Shown here one piece after another: positions 49,933-59,000 of a stretch of DNA of 64,000 nucleotides (within the stretch, counting starts at the first letter, position 1; each line of letters opens with the position of its first letter). The notes under the pieces were generated by a model. It was not told the origin of the DNA. It saw nothing but the letters and a program-made list of their open reading frames with translations, and made no database searches. Location of the stretch: assembly GCA_911728455.2 (NCBI GenBank), contig OU452222.1, positions 20,346,559 through 20,410,558 on the forward strand, written 5' to 3'. Origin of the DNA: Marthasterias glacialis (lineage: Eukaryota > Echinodermata > Asteroidea > Forcipulatida > Asteriidae). The translations under genes were made by a program, and so were the position numbers.

Positions 49933-51134
49933 CTGCGCTGATCATTTCTTGTTTGGTGATAGTTAGTCTGCTGCTTAGGTTTGGGGCACTCGCGTGAGAA
50001 GTGTCCATTTTCATTGCAGTTCCAGCACACTATCGTTTGTCTGTACTTTCTTCGTTGGTCCCAATTTTGCCGGTCGTTTGAATCATTCTTTGTACTTGAC
50101 TGTTGCATCTGCTTCTCGCCGTTATTCTCCACACAGTTTCTAATTCTCAACATCTTGCTCATTGTCTCAGTCATCTTACTGATTTCAGTAGACATTCCTG
50201 CAATTTTGTTCTTTAGTCCATCAATTTCTTGATCAGTTTTGGTCTTTTCATCCTGCTCTGACGATACAACTCTTGCCATCTTTCTAAATGGTACATCTCT
50301 TTGTCTCTCCGCTGCTTTAAACGCTTCTAATTCAACAGCAATCCGCACTGCGTCATCAAGGTTTGCTGGCTTTGACTGAAAGACTCGCCATCTTACTTCC
50401 GTGTCACATAGAGCGTCGATGAAATGCTCCTTACTTAATGTCTCTTGTAAATCGTAGGATGCAGTCGAATATGCTAAACGCACTAGTCGTCTCACGGCTT
50501 GTGCGAGCTCAGGAAGCGTTTCCTCCCTCTTTCTCTGTCGATTCTTTAATTGGACTCTGAATAGTTCTTGTTGGTTATCTGATCCAAATCTACTACTTAA
50601 AGCCTTGACTAACGCTTTATAATTCCGTCGTCTGTCTTTATCCAAATCACCTAGAATGGCTTGCGCTGCACCTCTCAGACTTGCCGCCAGGTACAATGCC
50701 TGTGTCCTTTCATCCCATCCATTCATCTCAGCTAGCATTTCGAATTGAACGGCATAATCGTTCCAAGGGCTTGTGCCATCGTACGTCGTCGGTTTAATTC
50801 TCACTTTGGCTTTAAGATCAAGTAATTCTGTTTTTCTTGAACTTTGAGTGTCCTCTAGCTTTTCTGGGGTCACCGTATTGCTTCTTTCGGTTCTTGCTTT
50901 TTCCAGTTCCGTCTGTAAGATCAAACATTCTTGCTTCATTTTGTCGAGAACTGCTTGTCCTTCTTGAATTAGTGTCTTTTGCGGGGAATCTTGATAATTT
51001 GACATCGAACTTGCATCTCCGTTTTCTTTAACTGCATTCAGTTCATCAAAATCTGCTATTGAAATGTCGTTAGCATCGTCCCTCGAAACCTCTGCCATGG
51101 ATTCTTCACGGATATCAGAAACTTGTCTCTCCAT
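49848..51134 (-). CDS. gag: Gag polyprotein with CCHC zinc knuckle
   Basis: 428 residues from an ATG 56 bases after the PBS. Residues about 55-110 are predicted coiled-coil-like (Glu/Lys/Leu-rich). About 112-275 match the usual retrotransposon capsid layout (KPTTYDG...WNDY at the start, LSSRFG and EEHFIDAL-like helices further on). A basic nucleocapsid follows with one CCHC knuckle: Cys370, Cys373, His378, Cys383. Gag assembles the particle and packages the RNA. The stop lies 67 bases downstream of the slippery heptamer, so non-shifting ribosomes make Gag alone. No internal breaks are seen. Start choice is supported by the first in-frame ATG and the short leader. Confidence 0.9.
   Translation of the reverse strand: MERQVSDIREESMAEVSRDDANDISIADFDELNAVKENGDASSMSNYQDSPQKTLIQEGQAVLDKMKQECLILQTELEKARTERSNTVTPEKLEDTQSSRKTELLDLKAKVRIKPTTYDGTSPWNDYAVQFEMLAEMNGWDERTQALYLAASLRGAAQAILGDLDKDRRRNYKALVKALSSRFGSDNQQELFRVQLKNRQRKREETLPELAQAVRRLVRLAYSTASYDLQETLSKEHFIDALCDTEVRWRVFQSKPANLDDAVRIAVELEAFKAAERQRDVPFRKMARVVSSEQDEKTKTDQEIDGLKNKIAGMSTEISKMTETMSKMLRIRNCVENNGEKQMQQSSTKNDSNDRQNWDQRRKYRQTIVCWNCNENGHFSRECPKPKQQTNYHQTRNDQRSWRLGKEQQPTPWSDSRLGNRIGRKDQQ
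49881..49923 (-). promoter_or_regulatory. -1 programmed frameshift signal between gag and pol
   Basis: On the minus strand the gag frame reads TTG GGA AAA, giving the slippery heptamer G GGA AAA (49917-49923). After a 6-nt spacer (GAGCAG) comes CAGCCG (49905-49910), which can pair with CGGCTG (plus-strand 49881-49886) across an 18-nt loop. Slipping back one base enters the pol frame (GGG AAA AGA). Heptamer, spacer length and downstream stem all fit the standard -1 frameshift model. A pseudoknot was not established. Confidence 0.8.
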
Positions 51135-51190
51135 CTTTCTTTCTCTATAGAGATCACTCTTTTATTTCTTTTTCTAATATTTCAGAAATT

Positions 51191-51209
51191 AATCCCACCG
51201 CTGCCACCA
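51191..51209 (-). other. Primer-binding site, tRNA-Leu type
   Basis: Minus strand TGGTGGCAGCGGTGGGATT, 4 nt after the LTR end. From memory of animal tRNA-Leu (AAG/UAG/CAG group), whose 3' end is ATCCCACCGCTGCCA plus CCA, all 19 bases are complementary. Confidence 0.8.
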
Positions 51210-51213
51210 AAAA

Positions 51214-51759
51214 TGTAACGATTCAGGGTCCCTATATGAAGTGTAATTTGAACCCTGCAATTTGTCGTTGTCCTAGAAGTTTCGGAGGATGATGTTTACA
51301 AACTACTCCTTTAAATAGCGGACATACAGCAGACTTCATGAAATAATGAACTCGTTCAGTCGGAGGTTCCGATTTCAATTCTACGTGTAATACTTTATTC
51401 AATCATTAAAATGTACATAGCGCCCTCTCTTGATTTAATAGGTCATCTTGGTGAAATATTATTGAAATACGCGCTGCACGCAGAATGCCTGAATCAATGG
51501 ACTAATTGGTTAAACATTAAAATAGTAAGCCAATGAATGTAAACGCGTCTGGCAGCTTGCGCGTTTTCAGCTTGTCAGCGCGCGCAAACGCGCATGCTGA
51601 CGCACCGTCCACGGCAAGCAACCAAACGTGTGTACACCCAGTTTATAAATACAAGGGGAAAAAGCAGTGAATTAGCAGAATATTATAACTTAGATATGGA
51701 ACTTAAATTGCCTCAACAACGAGAATAATAAGGCTAAGCAGAAAGCGGTCTCCGCCACA
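51214..51759 (-). repeat. 5' LTR with 240-bp internal deletion (546 bp)
   Basis: Identical by eye to the other LTR except that the counterpart of 41881-42120 is missing. The join is ...TATTATTG|AAATACGC, with a single shared G at the breakpoint. The lost part contains the TATAAAA box and the likely start of R. The upstream TATA-like TTTATAAATA is retained. Confidence 0.95.
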
Positions 51760-52462
51760 ATACTTTATGACCTTTCATATGGTGTAAAGATAATGTATGT
51801 ACCATATCTGATTCTGGAGATATGAGTAATTTAATATAAAACTTCAATGTAATGTAATGACGTCATCGATGACGTCATCATTCCAAAAAGTTTTTTTTTT
51901 GTCATATACACACTGTGGTCTAGGTAAGTAGTAAGTTTCAAGTCCGTACATGCTTTATTTTTTGAGATAGCAAAATATTTTTTTTTCTCCCTTGTGTACC
52001 AATTTCGTTGTGACGTAGCTATGACGTCATATATCACATTTCTAGAATGCCCTTGGGCTAAATAAAATATTATTCATTAAAAGTTTGTTGATATTTTTAC
52101 TCACTTAGGCTCTAGAGCCCCAAATAACATGATTTGTTACTTGAACTTCCGGTTTCTACCGGAAGTAAAGGTCAACTGAGGTCACGGTGTGCATACAATT
52201 TATCCAACATTACAAGACCTTTCATATGCACTAAAGATTTTAAATGTAGCATTTGCCGTTCTTGAGTTATGAATTTTTAAAATTATTTAACGTTTATTTA
52301 GCATAATGACGTCATCAATGACGTCATCATTCCAAAAAAGTTGCGGGTTCATCTACTCACTAAGATCATTGTACATGGTAAGTTTCAAGTTCATAGGAAC
52401 TTTACTTTTTGAGAAACTTTGCAGACAAGGTTCAGGGGGAAGAATACCCAGAAAAAAAAAAT
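51760..52462. repeat. B module, higher-order copy 3, right part
   Basis: Continues 41096-41629 after the retrotransposon. From 'ACTTTATGACC' it tracks the copies at 32261 and 36197, including ATAATGTATGTACCATATC. Ends with the GAATACCCAG tail. Confidence 0.9.
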
Positions 52463-52474
52463 AACAATAACAAT

Positions 52475-52501
52475 AGTTGTTCGGCTGATGGCCGAACACC
52501 T
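52475..52501. repeat. Hairpin cassette
   Basis: AGTTGTTCGGC-TGATG-GCCGAACACCT, followed by about 15 A. Confidence 0.85.
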
Positions 52502-52524
52502 AAAAAAAAAAAAAAACAGAACAA

Positions 52525-52621
52525 CTAGACATGAATTTTTGTTCCAAGAACAAAAACTAGGTGTTCGGATAGAGTTGTTATTTGATGTAAATAAAGTTAA
52601 CACAACTAAAATAATTTGAAA
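52525..52621. repeat. A1 module fragment (head only)
   Basis: 97 bp: the A1 head stem TTTTTGTTC/GAACAAAAA and 'GATAGAGTTGTTATTTGATG', cut after AATAATTTGAAA and joined to a B head. Confidence 0.85.
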
Positions 52622-53860
52622 CTAGAAATTTAGAGTTTGTGGACAAACTCACGGTGTTCGGCTTAATTACGTAATTTTAAGGTCAATATTGTGTGCAGGT
52701 TTTTTGTCTATTTGTGCTATGCTGACGGGCGAAATATTTTTTTATACTTTTTTATCTTTATGCATGAAGGTTTGTCATATGAAACTCCAACTTCCGGTTT
52801 GACAGGAACTTAAGGTCAAATGGGGTCACACCTTGTGCATGGTATCTAGAATTGTCAGAAAGCTTTAAATTGATGTAAGGATTATTAACGTACCATGTTT
52901 CATTAATGAGATACATATTTTTGTTGTACAAACTTATACTTCCGGTTTCGACCGGAAGTGAAGGTCAAATGAGGTCACACTTTGTAAACATTTGTAGAAT
53001 CGTCGAGGGGCTTTAAAATTAAGTTATTATATTAATACACAAATTTACGTAATTCAGAAACGATTTTTCATAACAAAACTACTACTTCCGGTTTCGACCG
53101 GAAGTGAAGGTCAAATGGGGTCACACCCTTTGTAAGATTTGTTTAGTACTTCAAGACCTTTCATATGGTGTAAAGACCATGTATGTAGCATGTATTATTC
53201 TTAAGATATGATTATTTTAGTATAAAACTTTAATTTAATGTAATGACGTCATCGATGACGTCATCATTCCAAAAATTTTGTTTTGTCATATACACACTGT
53301 GGTCTAGGTATGTAGTAAGTGTCAAGTCCGTACATGCTTTATTTTTTGAGATAGCAAAATAAAAATTTTTTCGACCTCGTGTATCAATTTCGTTGTGACG
53401 TAGCTATGACGTCATATATCACATTTCTAGAATGCTCTTGAGCTAAAGAAAATATTATTCATTAAAAGTTAGTTCATATCTTTATTCACTTAGGCTCTAG
53501 AGCCCCAAATAACATGATTTGTTACTTTAACTTCCGGTTTGTACCGGAAGTAAAGGTCAAATGGGGTCACGGTGTGCATACAATTTGTTCAACATTACAA
53601 GACCTTTCATATGCACCAAAGATTTTGAATGTAGCCTTTGCCGTTCTTGAGTTATGAATTTTTTTAATTATTTAACGTTTATTTAACATAATGACGTCAT
53701 CAATGACGTCATCATTCCCAAAAATTCACGGTTTCATCTAATCACTAAGATCATTGTACATGGTAAGTTTCAGGTTCATACAAGCTTTACTTTTTGAGAA
53801 AATTTGAAGACAAGGTTCAGGGGGAAGAATACCCAGAAAAAAAACGAAAAAAAAAAAAAA
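52622..53860. repeat. B module
   Basis: Complete unit with ETS palindromes, paired CREs near 53246 and 53695, and a GAATACCCAG tail. The last ETS palindrome has a TTTGTA centre. Confidence 0.85.
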
Positions 53861-53875
53861 CTTAACAATAACAAT

Positions 53876-53902
53876 AGTTGTTCGGCTGATGGCCGAACAC
53901 CT
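53876..53902. repeat. Hairpin cassette
   Basis: AGTTGTTCGGC-TGATG-GCCGAACACCT. It is fused directly to an A1 body lacking its head. Confidence 0.85.
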
Positions 53903-55276
53903 AAATAGAAACATGAAATATTGCTTTATGAAATAATATCTGATTAGGACTTCAAGAACATCAGTCATGTTCCTACATTTATTTACCTTTAAATGAGGAG
54001 AACAATGAAGGACCTCCCCTAACGTTAGTTTTGGGTGAGAGAATCTTGTTCCTACATCTAACCATTTTTAAATGAGGAGCTACTTCCGGTTTGACCGGAA
54101 TTATAGGTCAAAGAGGTCAAGCAATGTACAACAGAAGAGGGCCTTCCTTAACCTTGGTAATTGGTGAAAGAATCATGTTCCTAGCTCTTAGCATTTTTTA
54201 ATGAAGAACTACTTCCGGTTTGACCGGAATAGAGGTCACAAAGGTCATTTAATGTTTCACAAAGAAAGGCCTTCCCTTAGTTTGATATTTCTAGGAACAA
54301 TCATGTTCCTACTTCTATTTACTTTTAAATGAGGGGCTACTTCCGGTTCGACCGGAAGAAGAGGTCAAAGGGGTCAAACAATGTGCAAGGGAATATGTCT
54401 TCCATATCCTTGGTTATGGTGAAAAAATTATGTTCCAAGCACTTAGCATTATTCTAATAAAGAGATATTTCCGGTTTGACCGGAAGTAGATGACACAGAG
54501 GTCACTCAATGGGTCACAAAGAAAGACCCTCCCTAACCTTTACATTTGTCGAAGAATTAAGTTCATATCTCAAACGGTTGATTTTTTTTTTGATTTTTAA
54601 AGGTTTAAATAAGCTATGTGTAAAAGACTAACTAAGCGTGGAGTGCGTGCCTTGAGAAGAGACTATGAACAACGTGCGGTTTATTGTATCATACAGTAGC
54701 ACATGTACATGTACAGTTTCAACGTAACTTAGCCACACACGCACACACCCACCCGGACGTGTACATGTATAATGGCATTGGATTGTTGTATAGCATTGCC
54801 GATCACGCTTGAACGCACATGCACAAAAGAATGCGTTAAATGTCCGTTTTGAACCGCAACTATAGGTCAAAATGGTGTGACCTCAATGCAAAAGTTGGAG
54901 AGGACTAAATTCTCTACAATCTGATGTAAGATTTGTGATCATGTGATATATACTTCAAAAAATACGAATTTTTGAAGTTTTCAACTTCCGGTTTGAACCG
55001 GAAGACAAGGTCAAATTGGGGTCATGTCTGTGGAGTGATTACGTAGTTTTGGATGACCTTTCCGATGATGTATAGATTTTAAAAATCCATTGTGTACTTT
55101 AGGAGTTAGGATTTTTTGAAATAATAAACGTTTATTTAGCGTAATTCGACACCTGATGACGTCATTATGACGTCACTCAAGCCCTGTCATGTCGTAGTCA
55201 AGTTCTAACTATGTGTGAAGTTTGAAGTTTATATGAGCTTGGGAAGGGTGCATTTGTTAGCGGACAATCGACAGGC
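53903..55276. repeat. A1 module, headless, last of the array
   Basis: Starts at 'AATAGAAACATGAAATATTG', which other A1 modules have about 95 bp after CTAG: exactly the piece present alone at 52525-52621. DR3 subunits near 54080, 54210, 54335 and 54465, DR5 unit near 55009. Confidence 0.85.
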
Positions 55277-55329
55277 AGAAGAAGAAGAAGAAGAAGAAGA
55301 AGAAGAAGAAGAAGAAGAAGAAGAAGAAG

Positions 55330-55359
<30 letters not shown>
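55277..55359. repeat. Expanded (AGA/GAA)n tract, 83 bp
   Basis: About 27 uninterrupted GAA triplets, against roughly 4-12 in the same place in the other A modules. Confidence 0.95.
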
Positions 55360-55361
<2 letters not shown>

Positions 55362-55389
55362 CCAAAAAAAAAAACCGAACAAAATCAAG

Positions 55390-55679
55390 AGGTGTTCCGG
55401 GCTAGTGCCCGAACACCTAATAACAATAGGTGTTCGGCTGCTGGCCGAACACCTAAAAAACCGAACAAAAATAATCAAGAGGTGTTCCGGGCTAGTGCCC
55501 GAACACCTAACAATAGGTTTTCGGCCGCTAGCCGAACACCTAATAACAATAGGTCTTCGGCCGGTAGCCGAACACCTAAAAAAAAACCGAACAAAAACAG
55601 AGGGTCTTCGGACTTGTGTCCGAACACCCAAAAAAAACCGTACAAAAACAATAGGTTTTCGGCTGATCGCCGAACACCT
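55390..55679. repeat. Cluster of seven hairpin cassettes at the array edge
   Basis: 55390-55418, 55428-55454, 55480-55508, 55515-55541, 55551-55577, 55602-55629 and 55653-55679. It includes the GGAC/GTCC type at 55602, whose outer arms also co-vary (AGGGT/ACCCA instead of AGGT/ACCT). Repetitive DNA stops at about 55683. Confidence 0.85.
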
Positions 55680-55683
55680 AAAA

Positions 55684-56057
55684 AGGGTTCATCATCACCT
55701 TATTCTGTATAGCCTAGGGCCTTCTGTGCAGAAACCTCCTCCAGACTATATTTTACATTTGGTTTGTCAGCTTTAATTTTCTTGTTTTTTTATGTGTACA
55801 TTTTAATATTTTTTTGCATGTAAAGATGTGAAATTTAATGTACTTCTTTTTATTGTCATCTGGCAAACTCTAAGCTGCCAATAATGTTGATTGCAAGCCC
55901 CGAATGAAAAGGGCACCCCTGCATCATCATGCTGCTGCCATTTTCAATGCGCCTGAGTTAAGATATGAAGCACGCCCTCCTTTGACTGAAGCGTAGCATA
56001 GCAGAAGCTCTGTGCATGCTACATACACCGTCGTAACACACAGACAGTACAACAAAA
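55684..56057 (+). other. Upstream region of the EMC8/9 gene
   Basis: 374 bp of apparently single-copy DNA between the array and the ATG. No TATA box stands out. The promoter and 5' UTR of the gene presumably lie here or extend into the array. Confidence 0.5.
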
Positions 56058-59000
56058 ATGGCTGAAACAATGCTATCAAATCGTGCTTATTGTAAACTTA
56101 TAATGCATGCTGCTAAATATCCACATGCGTCCGTGAATGGTGTACTCCTTGCAGAAAAGAGGAAACTTAAAGAAAATAAAATCCTGCGATTTGTAGACTG
56201 TGTTCCACTGTTTCATTTATCGATAGGTTTACTTCCCATGTTGGAGGTATCTCTTCTACAGGTAGGTAATGTGTGGTCTTGGATGTTGTGAACGATTTAA
56301 TTGTAAAGTTGCCTATTTCCGACACATTAGCAACTTTATAATATCATGAATATAGTCCCCTATAACATATATAATCTATCAAGTATGTCTGTAAGCTTAC
56401 TTACGAATTAAATTTTTAACTTGAGAGAGACATCACCGGACTTGTTTTGCTTTGTCTGTAATGCCTGCCTTTTTGGGGTTGTTTTAATAATTTAATTCAT
56501 GACTTAAAACTGTAAAAGTAAAATTATAAATATGATGAGTACAACTGACACACTCTACAGTACAAGAGGTACAAATTGCATTCAATTTATTTCGACACAA
56601 ATCGAGACTGCAATGCAACTTTGTCATGTTTGTTTCTCTGTAATTTATGAGATTGGGGGCAGGGCTAACTAGCTTATCACCATTAGTTTACACACAAATC
56701 ATTGTCACTCAGCCTCAGTGCAATTTAATAATTATGCTATCAAATTACTGTTGAGTGTAGACCCAGTAACTGGGGCACTGTACTCCACTGTAGCGCCCCA
56801 TTAAGGTATATGTATCATCACTGTGACAAAGTGGATTTAAAACGAATGTGTGATACCCTGTTCCCAAAAATTGCTTACTAATAAAGGATGAATTGATTTG
56901 CTCTTGGAGTGTCTGGCCTGCAACTGACCTGGAAGGTTTACAGCTTGTCTACAAAGATTAGTTTTACTTCATCAAAATTAAACTAACTCACATTAACAGA
57001 GCTCTGTTAAAATCACATCAGTAGTGTCATCTTGCCTGTATTCAAAGAGCAGGCATAACCTGTGGTGGTTTTATTGTAAATCTTTTTATTGTAAATCTGA
57101 TTTTATTTGTGTCACTCTTTTGAGCTGCAGGTGATGCAAGCCCATCCTGTTTTAGAAGAAGCATTGAAAGCAATTTGTTATTTCCAGTTCACCTACTTTT
57201 GATTTTGATGATAAACTCTACCATATTTGCCTTTCAGATCGATTCCCATTGTCAAGCAAACGGTTTGGTAATTGCTGGCTATTACCATGCAAATGAGCAT
57301 CTGAAAGACTCTAAGTAAGTCAGATTTTGATTTTGTTCATACATGTAGCTAGTCAGTTTTGTGTGCAGTCAAGACTCTAAATCTGTTCTTTGAATGTTGG
57401 CTTATTATAATTTAAGTTATTGACATTCCGAAGGACTCACATTAGCAATCAATAGTCCGATCCATTAAGCCCTACCCTCTTACGTGTTGACCAATCACAG
57501 CCTTGGCTACGCCACTGAAGTCCAACAAAAGTCTGACACAATAAAATCCTATTGGAAAATGTAAACATGCATGTGCATACTTTTAGCGCGCTCGTTCATG
57601 TTGTGCAGTGTGGCATAGATTGTGCTGCCCACATGTACAATGGTGATGTAGCTAATGCTGTGATTGGTCAATATCTTTAGGGGGTCAATATCTTTAAGGG
57701 ATGGTCTTAATGGATATGTGTGTGAGTACATTCTGCGCATTCAAAGCGAGGACTTCAACAAAAGGGATCCAGGAAAATGACATACCAGGGACAGTCCTCG
57801 GTATGTTTCGTGTACACAATCAATGGGGACGTCACTAAAAAAACGAAGTCCAAACAATGGGAGAACAAAGTGATGTCCCCGGTCTACACTCTATACAAAT
57901 ATGTGTGTATGTTTGCAGAAACCAAGACATTTACGTTGTAAACTGGTCTTGCTACATTGCCTGTTGAACTTGGGATACTTATTAAGTCAAGGGTCAAAAT
58001 TAATGTTTCCACAGAACCAGATGATGCAATGATAGTAAAGTCTAGTCATGTGCACGGATTGGCTTACGAGGCATTACTTTTCTTTTTTGTTCTGTTACAG
58101 TCCAAGTCCAATAGCCTTGAAGATAGCTGATAAAATATATGACAACTGCAATGAAGCATGCTTATTTATAGTAAGTGTATTTTCCTGCCAGGATAGATTA
58201 TATTTTTAATATTATTTTATTTCCTTCATTTTGGTTTAGATAATCACCCCAGTTCAATGCAGATAGTCAAGTTTCTTGCAGAGTCTTCTGCAACCCAAAC
58301 AATCAAACATAACATGTGAAGGATCTTAAAAATGGTTCCCACAGCCTTATTTACCCAGTTGCCACTGGGATTCTTCCATTTTTTCCCATCCCCCTGGCGG
58401 GATTACTTTGTCGGAATTGCTGGAATAATTTTTCTTTAAGAGTACCACTGGCACAAAGAAACTTTGACTTGACAAAGCCAAGAGAACAAAGATTCTCTTT
58501 ATTGCACCGTGAGTTTTGTTTTCTCCACTGAGAAATTGTCAAACTCATGCACCGTGAATTGCAAAACCAGTGTTCTTAAACCCTCGGCCATGACATGCCA
58601 TGTTGAGACCATTATATTCTGCTGGAGAGCTGTTTAACATAATGCTCAGCTGATCTGTTAATAATTGAACTCTTTTACTGGATTGCAGATTGACAACACG
58701 AAGATGATAATTGACTGTGACCAGTGTGTTCTCAAACAATACACTGTACAAGACAATAAATGGAAATTGAAATCATCCAATGTGTAAGTGACCCTTCAGA
58801 GTTAGCAGTTAGTTGGAACTCAGTAGTCACTCTTGACTCTCAGGACAAAGCCATACGCTATAGATAAGTTTCACGTGACGTCACCCGAGACCTTTTCCTA
58901 ATGCCGTGTGTACAAACAGACGCTAGAACTCATTCAGCAGGCGACGCGCCAGCCATTGAGTTTGTGCAAGGCTGTACCCAACATGGCTGCGAAACGAACT

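Larger units (their letters stand above)
41630..51759 (-). mobile_element. Ty3/Gypsy-type LTR retrotransposon, nearly intact
   Basis: The 10,130-bp element lies on the minus strand: 5' LTR 51214-51759, PBS, gag, pol, extra ORF, PPT, 3' LTR 41630-42415. ATAC flanks it on both sides (41626-41629 and 51760-51763); counting the ambiguous terminal A, the duplication could be AATAC. The uninterrupted target can be read in the paralogous modules near 32795 and 36730. Domain order PR-RT-RNaseH-IN is that of Ty3/Gypsy (Metaviridae), not Copia. LTRs show no substitution over 546 shared bases, so the insertion is recent. It looks defective because of a late integrase frame break and a deleted 5' LTR. 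Confidence 0.95.
578..55683. repeat. Mosaic tandem array of A, B, hairpin and D modules
   Basis: Some 25 large modules lie head to tail in one orientation. Large modules start with CTAG, a stem-loop and GTGTTCGG. They end in a purine- and A-rich tail, either AAGAAAGCCCAGAAAA or GGGGGAAGAATACCCAGAA in B modules, or (GAA)n-GTACCAAAA in A modules. Hairpin cassettes sit only between the tail of one module and the head of the next. The order of modules varies, so this is not a simple satellite of one unit. The short ORFs inside recur with the repeats and contain no known domain. The array is interrupted by the retrotransposon at 41630-51759. The nature of the unit is inferred, while the repetition itself is directly visible. 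Confidence 0.9.

Noticed and set aside
55215..55712. A 165-codon ORF with a long glutamate run
   Set aside because: It is the translation of the GAA microsatellite and hairpin cassettes. The opposite strand gives an equally long phenylalanine run.
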